This document shows positions 44,172 through 53,466 of a DNA stretch of 64,000 nucleotides, in pieces. The position numbers and the translations under genes are program-made. Where the stretch lies: NCBI RefSeq assembly GCF_003148495.1, contig NZ_QGGH01000018.1, positions 1 through 64,000 on the forward strand, read 5' to 3'. This DNA comes from Mesorhizobium loti. Its GTDB lineage: Bacteria; Pseudomonadota; Alphaproteobacteria; Rhizobiales; Rhizobiaceae. The notes under the pieces are model-generated. The model did no database searches and had not been told where the DNA came from. It worked only from the letters and a program-made list of their open reading frames with translations. Each line of letters starts with the position of its first letter. Within the stretch, counting starts at the first letter, position 1.

Positions 44172-45725
44172 ATGAACGGCGCCGATGTCCTGTGTGACGT
44201 GCTTCTGGCCAATGATGTGACGGTCTGCTTTGCCAACCCCGGCACGTCCGAAATGCATTTCGTTGCCGCACTTGACCGCAAACCGCAGATGCGTTGCGTG
44301 CTCGGCCTGTTCGAGGGTGTGGTGACCGGGGCCGCCGACGGCTATGCGCGGATGACCGATCGGCCGGCCGCGACGCTGCTGCACACCGGTCCCGGCCTGG
44401 CCAATGGTCTCGCCAACATGCACAATGCGCGGCGCGCCTTCAGCCCGATGATCAACATTGTCGGCGACCATGCTTCTTATCATCTGCCGCTCGATGCTCC
44501 ACTCACCAGCGATATCGAGGGCCTTGCGAGACCGATGTCGAACTGGGTGCGCCGCATCGGCGGCCCGGACGATGTCGCGCCGGCGACCGAGGCGGCCTTG
44601 CGCGCATCGCTGACACCTCCCGGCGTCACGACCCTGATCCTGCCGGCGGATGCCGCCTGGGGTGAAGTCGGGGCGGTCTCGGTTGGCAAGGTGAGGCTGG
44701 CGCCGCCGCCCGCCGTCGACATGGACGCGGTAAGAAAGATCGCTGCGGCGATCCGTGTCGCTCCGGGTCGGGCGGGCATCATCGTTCGCGGGAAGGCCGC
44801 CCGCGCCGATGCGCTCGCCATCGCCGGGCAGATCTCGACGGGCAGCGATGTCCGCCTGTTCAGCGAGGTTCTGATCGCGCGGATGCAGCGCGGACGCGGG
44901 CGTGTGGCGCCGGCTCGCATCCCTTATCCGGTCGATACGGCGACAGCTGTGCTCAGGGACATCGACTTTCTAATCCTGGTCGGCGGGAAGGAACCGGTTG
45001 CCTTCTTTGCCTATCCGGGAAAACCGGGACGGCTTGTCCATGAGGGCTGCCAGGTGCTGACGCTGGCAGCCCATGGCGACGATCTGCATGCGGCGCTGGA
45101 GGCGCTTCGCGACGAACTCGGCATAAAGCCGTCGCAACAACAGGTGTTCGCGACCGCCTTTCCCGACGAGGCAACGCCGAACGGCAGACTGACGGAAGAT
45201 GCCATCGCATTGTCAGTGGCGCGCAAGCTTCCCGTGGATGCGATCGTCTGCGACGAAGCGATCACTTCGGCCAGGCGTTTCTTCGCACTGTCGGCCTTTG
45301 CCGCGCCGCACGACTACATGATGGGCACAGGCGGATCGATCGGCGGCGGCATTCCGATGGCGACCGGGGCGGCAATCGCCTGTCCCGACCGCAAGGTGAT
45401 CAATCTCGAGGCCGATGGCAGCGGCATGTACACGGTGCAGGGGCTGTGGACCCAGGCCAGGGAAAAGCTCGACGTGCTGACGATCGTATTTTCCAACCGA
45501 ACCTATGCGATCCTGCATGGCGAGATGAAGAATGTCGGTGTCGAGGCGATCGGCGAGAACGCCAGGCGCATGCTCGACCTCGACCATCCGTCGCTGGACT
45601 GGGTCTCGTTGGCCAAAGGCATGGGCGTGGAGGCGGCCCGCGCCGATACGTGCGAGCGGTTCGACGCGCTGCTGGACAGTGCGCTGTCGCGGCGCGGGCC
45701 GTTCCTCATCGAAGCGGTGCTCTGA
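44172..45725 (+). CDS. Thiamine diphosphate-dependent enzyme (acetolactate synthase/benzoylformate decarboxylase-like)
   Basis: A 517-aa ThDP enzyme with the three usual domains. The catalytic glutamate is Glu48 in GLFEGVVTGAADGYARM. The C-terminal ThDP-binding block runs from LEADGSGMYTVQGLWTQARE to VFSNRTYAIL. It lacks the FAD-binding features needed for a proper acetolactate synthase and is shorter, so a 2-oxoacid decarboxylase is more likely than branched-chain amino acid synthesis. The substrate is unknown. GGAGAG precedes the start. Confidence 0.87.
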   Translation: MNGADVLCDVLLANDVTVCFANPGTSEMHFVAALDRKPQMRCVLGLFEGVVTGAADGYARMTDRPAATLLHTGPGLANGLANMHNARRAFSPMINIVGDHASYHLPLDAPLTSDIEGLARPMSNWVRRIGGPDDVAPATEAALRASLTPPGVTTLILPADAAWGEVGAVSVGKVRLAPPPAVDMDAVRKIAAAIRVAPGRAGIIVRGKAARADALAIAGQISTGSDVRLFSEVLIARMQRGRGRVAPARIPYPVDTATAVLRDIDFLILVGGKEPVAFFAYPGKPGRLVHEGCQVLTLAAHGDDLHAALEALRDELGIKPSQQQVFATAFPDEATPNGRLTEDAIALSVARKLPVDAIVCDEAITSARRFFALSAFAAPHDYMMGTGGSIGGGIPMATGAAIACPDRKVINLEADGSGMYTVQGLWTQAREKLDVLTIVFSNRTYAILHGEMKNVGVEAIGENARRMLDLDHPSLDWVSLAKGMGVEAARADTCERFDALLDSALSRRGPFLIEAVL

Positions 45726-45753
45726 GTGCGGCGGAGGTGAGGGCGGGTCTGGC

Positions 45754-46056
45754 CTACCAGCGGGTCATTTCGCCGGGAGCCGCCGGTTCGATCGCCAGCG
45801 CGTGCACGCCGGCCTTCAATTCGTCGGCAAGCAATTCGTTGACGGCGCGGTGACGGTCGATGCGGCTCATGCCGGCAAAGGCGGAAGCGACGACGCGGAC
45901 GCGAAAATGTGTCTCGCCGGTGCCGTCATAGGCACCGTGATGGTCGGAGCCGTGGTGGTGATGGCCGGCATGGAGATGGCTTTCGTTGATGATGACCAGC
46001 CGGTCCGGCGAAAATGCCTTGTTGAGCTTGTCTTCCATGGTCGTCTGTATGGACAT
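45754..46056 (-). CDS. bolA: BolA-family protein with histidine-rich loop
   Basis: A 100-aa BolA protein. LVIINESHLHAGHHHHGSDH carries a His-rich loop typical of alphaproteobacterial BolA, and ETHFRVRVVASAFAGMSRIDRHRAVNELL is the family core. BolA proteins pair with monothiol glutaredoxins and act in iron-sulfur or iron signalling. It is divergent from the J-domain gene 182 bases away, a conserved rhizobial arrangement. Confidence 0.93.
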   Translation of the reverse strand: MSIQTTMEDKLNKAFSPDRLVIINESHLHAGHHHHGSDHHGAYDGTGETHFRVRVVASAFAGMSRIDRHRAVNELLADELKAGVHALAIEPAAPGEMTRW

Positions 46057-46237
46057 CGCTGTCTCCCTTCACCACATATGGCTGGCGCGTCAGCCTTGAA
46101 ACCGAAAATCGGTCTCTGCAAAAGCCGCAGCCGCGTAACAAAATCCGCCATTCGCCTGCTTTATGCCGCGATTCAGCGGTTAGGGCGATGATCTCGAAAA
46201 TGTCAATTCTTGTTTCGCATCTGCGAACGCCCCATAA

Positions 46238-46867
46238 ATGGGTCAGATGAAGCCGTACCCCAAATATTTCGAGAAGATTCGCGTCCGCCCCGACAAGGAC
46301 GCGGAGCTGAAGTCGCATTCGCCGATTTGCCAGTGGGACGGCTGCAAGGAAGCGGGCACCCATCGCGCGCCGGTCGGGCGCATGAAGGAGGGCGAGTATT
46401 TCCGTTTCTGCTTCGACCATGTGCGCGAGTACAACAAGGGCTTCAACTATTTCTCCGGCGTGCCGGACACCGAGGTCGCGCGCTTCCAGAAGGAAGCCAT
46501 GACCGGTCATCGGCCGACCTGGAAGATGGGCGTCAACGGCGCCTCGACGCGTTCGTCGCCGGATATGGCGCAGCTGCGTTCCGGCCGCGCCGGCTATTAC
46601 AACCGCATGCGTGACCCGTTCGATCTGTTCAAGGGGCCGAAGGATCCGCGCGAGGCGCGCGAGCGCAAGGCCAAGCCGCTTGAGGCCAAGGCGCTGGAAA
46701 CGCTTGGCCTTGATACAAAGGCGACTGGCAAGGAGATCAAGGCGCGCTATAAGGAACTGGTGAAACTCCACCATCCGGATGCGAATGGTGGCGACAGAGG
46801 TTCGGAAGACCGGTTCCGCGATGTGCTGCAGGCCTATCGCGTGCTCAAACAGGCGGGCCTGTGCTGA
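46238..46867 (+). CDS. J-domain (DnaJ-like) protein
   Basis: A 209-aa protein with a C-terminal J domain (about residues 150-205): ALETLGLDTKATGKEIKARY, the HPD motif in LVKLHHPDANGGD and FRDVLQAYRVLKQAG. The N-terminal part has CQWDGCKEAGTHRAP, FCFDHVREYNKGFNYF and other cysteines, perhaps a small zinc site. It would stimulate a DnaK-type chaperone. It starts at GTG/ATG 46238 and precedes cobS by 123 bases. Confidence 0.9.
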   Translation: MGQMKPYPKYFEKIRVRPDKDAELKSHSPICQWDGCKEAGTHRAPVGRMKEGEYFRFCFDHVREYNKGFNYFSGVPDTEVARFQKEAMTGHRPTWKMGVNGASTRSSPDMAQLRSGRAGYYNRMRDPFDLFKGPKDPREARERKAKPLEAKALETLGLDTKATGKEIKARYKELVKLHHPDANGGDRGSEDRFRDVLQAYRVLKQAGLC

Positions 46868-46887
46868 GCGACCATACGGTTCGTGTC

Positions 46888-46916
46888 GTTTTCCAACTTT
46901 CATAAGGTTGGAAAAC
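46888..46916. repeat. Inverted repeat between the J-domain gene and cobS
   Basis: A perfect 10-bp inverted repeat, GTTTTCCAAC / GTTGGAAAAC, with a 9-base spacer, 21 bases after the J-domain stop. No T-tract follows, so it may be an intergenic repeat unit or a regulatory hairpin rather than a terminator. Confidence 0.55.
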
Positions 46917-46990
46917 GCTCTAAGACCGCCCCCGGACAAATTCGATTGCCGGCGAAATCAGGGGTTTCGCCCGTGGAGACGTTGAGAGAT

Positions 46991-47977
46991 ATGAACAAGG
47001 TCGATCGTGACATCGCCAACCTGCCCGACACAACGGTGTCGGTGAAGGAAAAATTCGGCTTCGAGTCCAAGATGGTGGTGCCGGCCTATTCGGTGACATC
47101 AGAGCATGTGCCCGACATCGATCCGGACTATCTGTTCGACAAGAACACGACGATGGCGATCCTTGCGGGCTTTGCCTATAACCGCCGCGTCATGGTGTCG
47201 GGTTATCACGGCACCGGCAAGTCGACCCATATCGAACAGGTCGCCGCCCGCCTCAACTGGCCCTGCGTGCGCGTCAATCTCGACAGCCATGTCAGCCGTA
47301 TCGATCTCGTCGGCAAGGATGCGATCGTCGTCAAGGACGGGTTACAGATCACCGAATTCCGCGACGGCATCCTGCCCTGGGCCTACCAGCACAATGTCGC
47401 GCTGTGCTTCGACGAGTATGACGCCGGCCGTCCGGACGTGATGTTCGTCATCCAGCGCGTGCTGGAATCGTCTGGCCGGCTGACGCTGCTCGACCAGAGC
47501 CGGGTCATCCGCCCGCATCCGGCGTTCCGGCTGTTTTCGACCGCCAACACGGTCGGCCTTGGCGACACCACCGGCCTCTATCACGGCACCCAGCAGATCA
47601 ACCAGGCGCAGATGGACCGCTGGTCGATCGTCACCACGCTGAACTATCTGCCGCACGATAATGAAGTCGCCATCGTGCTGGCCAAGGCCAAGCACTATCG
47701 CGACGCCAAGGGCAAGGAGATCGTCAACAAGATGGTGCGCGTCGCCGACATGACGCGCTCGGCCTTCATCAATGGCGATCTGTCGACCGTGATGAGCCCG
47801 CGCACAGTCATCACCTGGGCCGAGAATGCCGAGATCTTCGGCAATATCGGCATGGCGTTCCGGCTGACCTTCCTCAACAAGTGCGACGAACTGGAACGCT
47901 CGGTGGTTGCGGAGTTCTACCAGCGCGCCTTTGGCGAGGATCTGCCGGAATCAGCGGCAAACGTGGTGCTGGGGTGA
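46991..47977 (+). CDS. cobS: Cobaltochelatase subunit CobS
   Basis: A 328-aa AAA+ ATPase of the aerobic cobalamin pathway. With CobT it forms the chaperone part that, with CobN, inserts cobalt into hydrogenobyrinic acid diamide. The P-loop is SGYHGTGKSTHIEQVA and Walker B is ALCFDEYDAGRPDVMF. ATG 46991 (MNKVDRDIANLPD) is the usual start. cobT normally follows directly, but here a small ORF is wedged between. Confidence 0.95.
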   Translation: MNKVDRDIANLPDTTVSVKEKFGFESKMVVPAYSVTSEHVPDIDPDYLFDKNTTMAILAGFAYNRRVMVSGYHGTGKSTHIEQVAARLNWPCVRVNLDSHVSRIDLVGKDAIVVKDGLQITEFRDGILPWAYQHNVALCFDEYDAGRPDVMFVIQRVLESSGRLTLLDQSRVIRPHPAFRLFSTANTVGLGDTTGLYHGTQQINQAQMDRWSIVTTLNYLPHDNEVAIVLAKAKHYRDAKGKEIVNKMVRVADMTRSAFINGDLSTVMSPRTVITWAENAEIFGNIGMAFRLTFLNKCDELERSVVAEFYQRAFGEDLPESAANVVLG

Positions 47978-47986
47978 CACCACTCC

Positions 47987-48442
47987 ATGGGAACAATCCG
48001 CTGGACGTTCCTATGGAGTTTTTCAATCCTCTGCTTTTGTGTCAGTCAGGCAGCCTTGGCTCAGAACGAACCATTCAAACCTGGGCAGACCTGGACGTAT
48101 CGCGGCGCGACACCAGTATCATCGCGGGTGATCATAGGCGCTGTCGACAATCTGGAAGGCGAAAGTCAGCCGATCGTGTCGATTTCAGTCTCTGATGCGC
48201 CGATACCTAATGACGGAAAGCAGCTGCAAACCATTCCTCACCTCCCTGTAGCGGCCGACGTACTGAGAGAAAGTGTGGTTGAACTTGAGGGTGTTCGTCC
48301 AATTCCCGATGGGTTTGACCACGGATACAGCCTGTGGAGACAGGCATATGACATTGGGAAAGGCGGCTACTTTACAGTCTCGGTGGAAGAGATTGTCGGT
48401 CTCCTACGCACTCAGCTTGGCCAGCGGCCGGCGGTACAATAG
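47987..48442 (+). CDS. Small exported hypothetical protein between cobS and cobT
   Basis: A 151-aa protein I do not recognise with confidence. It has a clear signal peptide (about 25 residues, WSFSILCFCVSQAALAQ) and a mature part opening FKPGQTWTYRGATPVSSRVI, then IPHLPVAADVLRESVVELEG and GYSLWRQAYDIGKGGYFTV. Its base composition is visibly lower in GC than the flanking cob genes, with more A/T-ending codons, suggesting transfer. It starts 9 bases after cobS and ends 6 bases before cobT, so it would be read through by the operon. No role in cobalt insertion is implied. Confidence 0.75.
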   Translation: MGTIRWTFLWSFSILCFCVSQAALAQNEPFKPGQTWTYRGATPVSSRVIIGAVDNLEGESQPIVSISVSDAPIPNDGKQLQTIPHLPVAADVLRESVVELEGVRPIPDGFDHGYSLWRQAYDIGKGGYFTVSVEEIVGLLRTQLGQRPAVQ

Positions 48443-48448
48443 AGATAG

Positions 48449-50350
48449 ATGATGGCGGGTCCGGGCGACAACACGCGCAACAAGTCGAAGACGGGGTCTG
48501 AAGCCGACAGCTTCAAGCGCGCCGTCACCGTCTGCATGCGCGCCATTGCCGGCGACAAGGAACTCGAAGTCGGTTTCGCCAAGGACAGGCCGGCTCTCGC
48601 CGGCAGCCGGGCACGTTTGCCCGAATTGCCGAAGAAGGCGTCGAAGACCGACATAGCCATCACCCGCGGGCTCGGCGATTCCATGGCGCTGAAGCGTGCC
48701 TGCCACGATGTCCGCATCCACACCAAGCTGGCGCCGGAAGGCAAGGCAGCCCGTGCCATCTATGACGCGGTCGAGCAGGCCCGCGTCGAGGCGATCGGTA
48801 GCCGCGCCATGCAGGGCGTCGCCGACAACATAGGCTCGATGCTGGAGGACAAATACGCCAAGGCCAATCTCGTCGACGTCAAGGACAAGGCCGACGCGCC
48901 GATCGAAGAAGCGCTGGCGCTGATGGTGCGCGAGAAGCTGACTGGCCGGCCGGTCCCGAAAAGCGGCGAGCGGCTGGTCGAACTCTGGCGCCCCTGGGTC
49001 GAGGAAAAGGCCAAGGCCGATCTCGATGGTCTTTCGGCCAAGCTCGGCGACCAGCAGGCCTTCGCCCGCGTCGTGCGCGAGATGCTCGCCTCCATGGAAA
49101 TGGCCGAGGAGCTCGGCGACGACCAGGAGACGGAAGACTCCGAGGACAATGACGACAACCAGCCGCAAGGCGAGGAACAGAGCGAAGAGGGCGGCGAAGA
49201 GGATTCCGGCTCCGAGCAGTCGCAGTCCGAGGATGCCGAAGCTTCGGCCGACGACGAGCAGTCGGCCGAGACAGAAGCCTCCGACGCCACCGCCGACGAC
49301 CTGTCCGACGATGACGACGCCGATGCCGAGACACCCGGCGAGGCGCGCCGCAACGACAATCCCTTCACCAATCTGCCGAAGGAAATCGACTACAAGGTCT
49401 TCACCACGGCTTTTGACGAGACGGTCGGGGCCGAAGAGCTTTGCGAAGAAGAAGAGCTCGACCGGTTGCGCGCCTTCCTTGACAAGCAGCTTGCCAACCT
49501 GTCCGGCGTCGTCGGGCGGCTGGCCAACCGGCTGCAGCGCCGGCTGATGGCACAGCAGAACCGGTCCTGGGATTTCGATCTGGAAGAGGGCTACCTTGAC
49601 CCGGCACGGCTGGTGCGCGTCGTCATCGACCCGATGCAGCCGCTGTCGTTCAAGCAGGAGCGCGACACCAAATTCCGCGACACGGTGGTGACGCTGGTGC
49701 TCGACAATTCCGGCTCGATGCGCGGCCGGCCGATCACGGTCGCCGCCACCTGCGCCGACATTTTGGCGCGCACGCTGGAACGCTGCGGCGTCTCGGTCGA
49801 GATCCTCGGCTTCACCACGCGGGCCTGGAAGGGCGGGCAGGCGCGCGAGAAGTGGCTGAAGGACGGCAAGCCGCCGAATCCCGGCCGGCTCAACGATTTG
49901 CGCCACATCATCTACAAGTCGGCCGACCATCCGTGGCGGCGGGCACGGCGCAATCTCGGCCTGATGATGCGCGAAGGCCTGCTCAAGGAAAACATCGACG
50001 GCGAGGCGCTGCTGTGGGCGCACAACCGGCTGATCGCCCGGCCGGAGCAGCGGAAGATCCTGATGATGATCTCGGACGGCGCGCCGGTTGACGATTCAAC
50101 GCTGTCGGTCAATCCGGGCAACTATCTCGAACGCCATCTGCGCGCCGTCATCGAGCTGATCGAGACGCGTTCGCCGGTGGAACTGCTGGCCATCGGCATC
50201 GGCCATGACGTCACGCGCTACTACCGCCGTGCCGTCACCATCGTCGATGCCGAGGAACTGGCCGGCGCCATGACCGAGCAGCTGGCTTCGCTGTTTGCCG
50301 AGGAAAGCGCGAAGGATACGCGGCGCGGCGGCATGCGGCGCGCCGGATGA
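48449..50350 (+). CDS. cobT: Cobaltochelatase subunit CobT
   Basis: A 633-aa CobT. It has the three family parts: an N-terminal helical domain, a very acidic Glu/Asp/Ser-rich linker (about residues 220-300), and a C-terminal VWA domain with the MIDAS motif LVLDNSGSMRGRP and later ILMMISDGAPVDDSTLS. It pairs with CobS in the ATP-dependent cobalt chelatase. The next gene overlaps its end by 4 bases. Confidence 0.95.
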   Translation: MMAGPGDNTRNKSKTGSEADSFKRAVTVCMRAIAGDKELEVGFAKDRPALAGSRARLPELPKKASKTDIAITRGLGDSMALKRACHDVRIHTKLAPEGKAARAIYDAVEQARVEAIGSRAMQGVADNIGSMLEDKYAKANLVDVKDKADAPIEEALALMVREKLTGRPVPKSGERLVELWRPWVEEKAKADLDGLSAKLGDQQAFARVVREMLASMEMAEELGDDQETEDSEDNDDNQPQGEEQSEEGGEEDSGSEQSQSEDAEASADDEQSAETEASDATADDLSDDDDADAETPGEARRNDNPFTNLPKEIDYKVFTTAFDETVGAEELCEEEELDRLRAFLDKQLANLSGVVGRLANRLQRRLMAQQNRSWDFDLEEGYLDPARLVRVVIDPMQPLSFKQERDTKFRDTVVTLVLDNSGSMRGRPITVAATCADILARTLERCGVSVEILGFTTRAWKGGQAREKWLKDGKPPNPGRLNDLRHIIYKSADHPWRRARRNLGLMMREGLLKENIDGEALLWAHNRLIARPEQRKILMMISDGAPVDDSTLSVNPGNYLERHLRAVIELIETRSPVELLAIGIGHDVTRYYRRAVTIVDAEELAGAMTEQLASLFAEESAKDTRRGGMRRAG

Positions 50351-51375
50351 TCTCTTCGCGCGGCGGTTTTCGGCAGACGCTTTTCGCCGCCATCGCCCTA
50401 TTTGCCGGCGTGGGTTCGGCGGCGGCCAGTTCGGCTGGCTCAAGCTTGGTCGAACCGGCCGAGGTGTCGGCTCGCCCGATCACCGAATTCCACATTGGCC
50501 ATGCCGACAAGCAGTTCGGCCCGCTCGAATTCGTCGGCGGGCTGGAGATGACTTCGCCGATTCGCGATTTCGGAGCGCTGTCGGCCTTCCGCTTCCTGAA
50601 AGTCGGTGGTGACTTCATCGGCGTTGCCGATACCGGCTTCTGGTTCTTTGGCACGGTGGTCCGCGACGCCGACAAGCGGCCGTCCGGCATCCAGAATTTC
50701 CGCATGCAGCAGATGGTCGACGAGACCGGCCGGCCGATCGACAAGAAATGGGAGGTCGATGCGGAAGGCCTCGCGGTCAAGGACGGGATTGCCACCGTCG
50801 GCTTCGAGCGCAACCACCGCGTCGCCCAGTTCAAGATCGACCCGGCCGACATGAAGGCGCCGTTCAAGCAGCTTGATTTCCTGGTTCCGGCCCGGGAGCT
50901 GCGCCAGAATCGCGGCTTCGAGACCGTCACCCACGCCAATGCCAACGGCCAGCACGAGGGCGGGCTGGTGGTGGTCTCCGAGAAGAGCCTCGACAAGGCC
51001 GGCAACATCTATGCCGCCATCATCGAAGGGCCGCACAAGGGCGTCTTCACCGTCAAGCGCAATGGCGATTTCGACATCACCGACGGCGCCTTCCTGCCGG
51101 ATGGCGACCTGCTGCTTCTGGAGCGCAGCTTCTCGATGGCCCGCGGCGTCAAGATGCGGCTGCGGCGCATCTATGGCGAGAGTGTCGAAAAGGGCGCCGT
51201 CGCCGATGGGCCTGTGCTGCTGGAAGCCAACATGGGCTACCAGATCGACAATATGGAAGGGCTCGACGTCTGGACCCGTGACGACGGCGCGCTGATGGTG
51301 TCGCTGATCTCCGACGACAACCATTCGATCCTGCAGCGCAACCTCTATCTGGAATTCATCCTGCACCAGGATTGA
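50347..51375 (+). CDS. Exported phytase-like esterase domain protein
   Basis: A 342-aa exported protein of the esterase-like activity of phytase family (COG4246). A signal peptide of about 27 residues (FAAIALFAGVGSAAA) is followed by a beta-propeller-like body: PLEFVGGLEMTSPI, DFIGVADTGFWFFG, EGLAVKDGIATVGFERNHRV and ANGQHEGGLVVVSE. The real substrate is uncertain; a phosphoester or sensor role is possible. It overlaps the cobT stop by 4 bases, so it is co-translated with the cobalt chelatase genes. Confidence 0.87.
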   Translation: MISSRGGFRQTLFAAIALFAGVGSAAASSAGSSLVEPAEVSARPITEFHIGHADKQFGPLEFVGGLEMTSPIRDFGALSAFRFLKVGGDFIGVADTGFWFFGTVVRDADKRPSGIQNFRMQQMVDETGRPIDKKWEVDAEGLAVKDGIATVGFERNHRVAQFKIDPADMKAPFKQLDFLVPARELRQNRGFETVTHANANGQHEGGLVVVSEKSLDKAGNIYAAIIEGPHKGVFTVKRNGDFDITDGAFLPDGDLLLLERSFSMARGVKMRLRRIYGESVEKGAVADGPVLLEANMGYQIDNMEGLDVWTRDDGALMVSLISDDNHSILQRNLYLEFILHQD

Positions 51376-51392
51376 GCCCCGCCACTGCCGGC

Positions 51393-52064
51393 TTACGTCC
51401 TGGTGGCTATCCAGATGACATGGCGCGCGCCGCGTCTGCCGTTGGCACGCGTGTTGACCTCTTCGACCGTGAAGTCTGCCTGCTTCAGCCGCCGCGAGAA
51501 GCCGCTGTCGGGGCCCTGCGACCACACCGCCAGCACACCACCCGGCTTTAGCGCGGCGCGTGCGGCGCTAAGGCCCTGCAGGCTGTAAAGCGCATCGTTG
51601 GATTTGTGGACGATGCCTTCGGGACCGTTGTCGACATCGAGCAGGATGGCGTCCCAGGCCGCGGGCTGCGAGCGTATCAGCTGGCCGACATCGGCCTCCT
51701 GGATGGTGACGCGCGGATCGTTGAGACAGCCGCCAAAGATTTCGGCCATTGGGCCGCGTGCCCAGGCGACGACGGCAGGCACCAGTTCGGCGACAACGAT
51801 TCCGGCATCATTGCCCAGTTCTGTGAGTGCGGCGCGCAAGGTAAAACCCATGCCAAGCCCACCGATCAGGATTCTTGGCTGCCGATGACTGGCAATCCGC
51901 CCGCATGACAGTTTTGCCAGCGCTTCCTCGGAGCCGCTGAGGCGGCTGTTCATGAGCTCGTTGGTGCCGAGCATGATCGAGAATTCTGACCCGCGCCGCT
52001 TGAGGCGAAGTTCCTGCGCGCCATCCGGGGTCCTTGCCGAATCGAGCTGGACCCAGGGGATCAT
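51393..52064 (-). CDS. Spermidine synthase-like methyltransferase-fold protein
   Basis: A 223-aa protein with the SAM-binding Rossmann fold of the spermidine synthase family. ILIGGLGMGFTLRAAL is the nucleotide-binding loop, VVAELVPAVVAWARG the second strand, and WDAILLDVDNGPEG the acidic loop. The C-terminal part is truncated compared with true spermidine synthases. The substrate is unknown. It lies 3 bases after the queuosine-precursor transporter gene on the same strand. Confidence 0.82.
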   Translation of the reverse strand: MIPWVQLDSARTPDGAQELRLKRRGSEFSIMLGTNELMNSRLSGSEEALAKLSCGRIASHRQPRILIGGLGMGFTLRAALTELGNDAGIVVAELVPAVVAWARGPMAEIFGGCLNDPRVTIQEADVGQLIRSQPAAWDAILLDVDNGPEGIVHKSNDALYSLQGLSAARAALKPGGVLAVWSQGPDSGFSRRLKQADFTVEEVNTRANGRRGARHVIWIATRT

Positions 52065-52067
52065 GTT

Positions 52068-52748
52068 CTAAGCCGCAATTGCCGGCTGGCTCCAGCGGGC
52101 GGCGAGCAGCCGGTAGGGGATGAGTGCGACGACGGCGATGATCAGTTTCACCGACAGATCACCAAGCGCCCACGAAACCCAGCGCATCGCGTCGACATGG
52201 AAGACGCCCATCAACGGTGCGGTTTCGAGCGCAAAGCTGTCGTTCGGACCAGCGAAGGCAAAGGCGGCCGAGAAAGCGACGGTGAAGAACACGGCGGTGT
52301 CGAACACCGATCCGACCAGCGTGCCGATGATCGGCGCCCGCCACCAGCTCTGCCGGCGCAGCCGGTTGAAGACGGTCACATCGAGCAATTGCGCGGAAAG
52401 GAATGCCGCGCCGGAGGCCGCCGCGATCCGCACCAGCCGGTCGGCGGCGGTCTCGAATTCGATCAGGCCGTGGCGGAACAGGAAGGGCGGGACAAGGATC
52501 GAGCAGACCACCGCCGTCATGAAGCCGACAAAGACGATCCTGCGCGCCACAGTAGGCCCGTAGCGGCGGTTGGCGAGGTCGGTGACCAGAAAGGAGAAGG
52601 GGTAGGTGAAGGCGCCCCAGGTCAAAAGGTCGGCCAGCGACAGGCCGCCGACCTTGCCCTGCATCGGGAACTGCACAAGAATGTTCGACGCCACGACGAC
52701 AAGCGCCATGGCGGCCACGAATGGCAAATATCGCGAGAAGGAAGTCAT
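52068..52748 (-). CDS. Queuosine precursor transporter (VUT/YhhQ family)
   Basis: A 226-aa integral membrane protein of the VUT family (DUF165). Conserved parts are VASNILVQFPM, LTWGAFTYPFSFLVTDLANR, and GSVFDTAVFFTVAF with MRWVSWALGDLSVKLI. Characterised members import 7-cyano- or 7-aminomethyl-7-deazaguanine for queuosine in tRNA. It has about six membrane segments. The gene upstream is rpmB, about 160 bases away with a hairpin between. Confidence 0.9.
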   Translation of the reverse strand: MTSFSRYLPFVAAMALVVVASNILVQFPMQGKVGGLSLADLLTWGAFTYPFSFLVTDLANRRYGPTVARRIVFVGFMTAVVCSILVPPFLFRHGLIEFETAADRLVRIAAASGAAFLSAQLLDVTVFNRLRRQSWWRAPIIGTLVGSVFDTAVFFTVAFSAAFAFAGPNDSFALETAPLMGVFHVDAMRWVSWALGDLSVKLIIAVVALIPYRLLAARWSQPAIAA

Positions 52749-52862
52749 TTTTTTATCCTGGGTAATGGAACCAGCGGAGCGTCATGCCGAAACCGGATCA
52801 CGCTCGCTTCGTATTTTGAGCATCGGGTTGCCGAAACCTTGCGGATTCGATCCGATGCCAAA

Positions 52863-52881
52863 GGCCAACAAGAGGTTGGCC
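52863..52881 (-). terminator. Hairpin after rpmB
   Basis: A perfect 7-bp inverted repeat, GGCCAAC / GTTGGCC, with a 5-base loop, 31 bases downstream of the rpmB stop (leftward). Only three T's follow, so it is a weak terminator candidate. Confidence 0.45.
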
Positions 52882-52911
52882 AGGGCGGTCGTCCCCCGCC
52901 TTTAAACGATG

Positions 52912-53208
52912 TCAGGCAGCAGGCTGCTCGGCGATCTTCTTGGCAATCTGCTTCTTCAGCAGACGCGCGCGCTGCGACAATTCCTTGACGTCGGCCTTGG
53001 CCAGGAAGGCGTCGAGGCCGCCGCGATGTTCGACCGAACGCAGCGCGTTGGCCGAGATGCGCAGGCGCACATTCTGGTTCAGCGCTTCCGAAATCAGCGT
53101 CACATTGACGAGATTCGGCAGGAAGCGACGCTTGGTCTTGTTGTTGGCGTGGCTCACATTGTTGCCGGACATGACTGCCTTGGCAGTGAGTTCGCAGGTG
53201 CGGGACAT
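52912..53208 (-). CDS. rpmB: 50S ribosomal protein L28
   Basis: A 98-aa ribosomal protein. MSRTCELTAKAVMSGNNVSH followed by NNKTKRRFLPNLVNV is the alphaproteobacterial L28 sequence. The C-terminal extension (KELSQRARLLKKQIAKKIA) is usual in this class. The gene is single, with its own strong promoter at 53306-53334. Confidence 0.97.
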   Translation of the reverse strand: MSRTCELTAKAVMSGNNVSHANNKTKRRFLPNLVNVTLISEALNQNVRLRISANALRSVEHRGGLDAFLAKADVKELSQRARLLKKQIAKKIAEQPAA

Positions 53209-53305
53209 TGTTCTAACCTTCAGTTCTCGGGGTCTGCCAAACCTTTGTGCCCACGCCGGGTGGCGCGCGGTTCTGGTCAGGCGGCCTTATGGAAAAAGTT
53301 GGCGT

Positions 53306-53334
53306 TCCATAGTTGCATTTCGCCGGGGCGTCAA
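53306..53334 (-). promoter_or_regulatory. Leftward promoter for rpmB
   Basis: Reading leftward, TTGACG (53334-53329) and TATGGA (53311-53306) are separated by exactly 17 bases, about 100 bases before the rpmB start. This is one of the best housekeeping-type promoters visible in the window. Confidence 0.6.
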
Positions 53335-53466
53335 GCTCCGGCTTCCCCACGGACGCGCCCGGCATTTTCATATTAAGGCCGGAATTCATCCTATAAGCGG
53401 TCTGATAGGGACATGCCAGACCAGAGTTGCCCGCCTCCGGCCGAAAATCAAGGACCCGATCCCGCC

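Noticed and set aside
48404..50023. 539-codon minus frame opposite cobT
   Set aside because: The acidic cobT linker produces a long Leu/Val-rich antisense frame. It looks membrane-like but is an artefact.
52749..52911. preQ1 riboswitch before the queuosine-precursor transporter gene
   Set aside because: No preQ1 aptamer pattern could be recognised; only a short hairpin attributable to rpmB termination is present.
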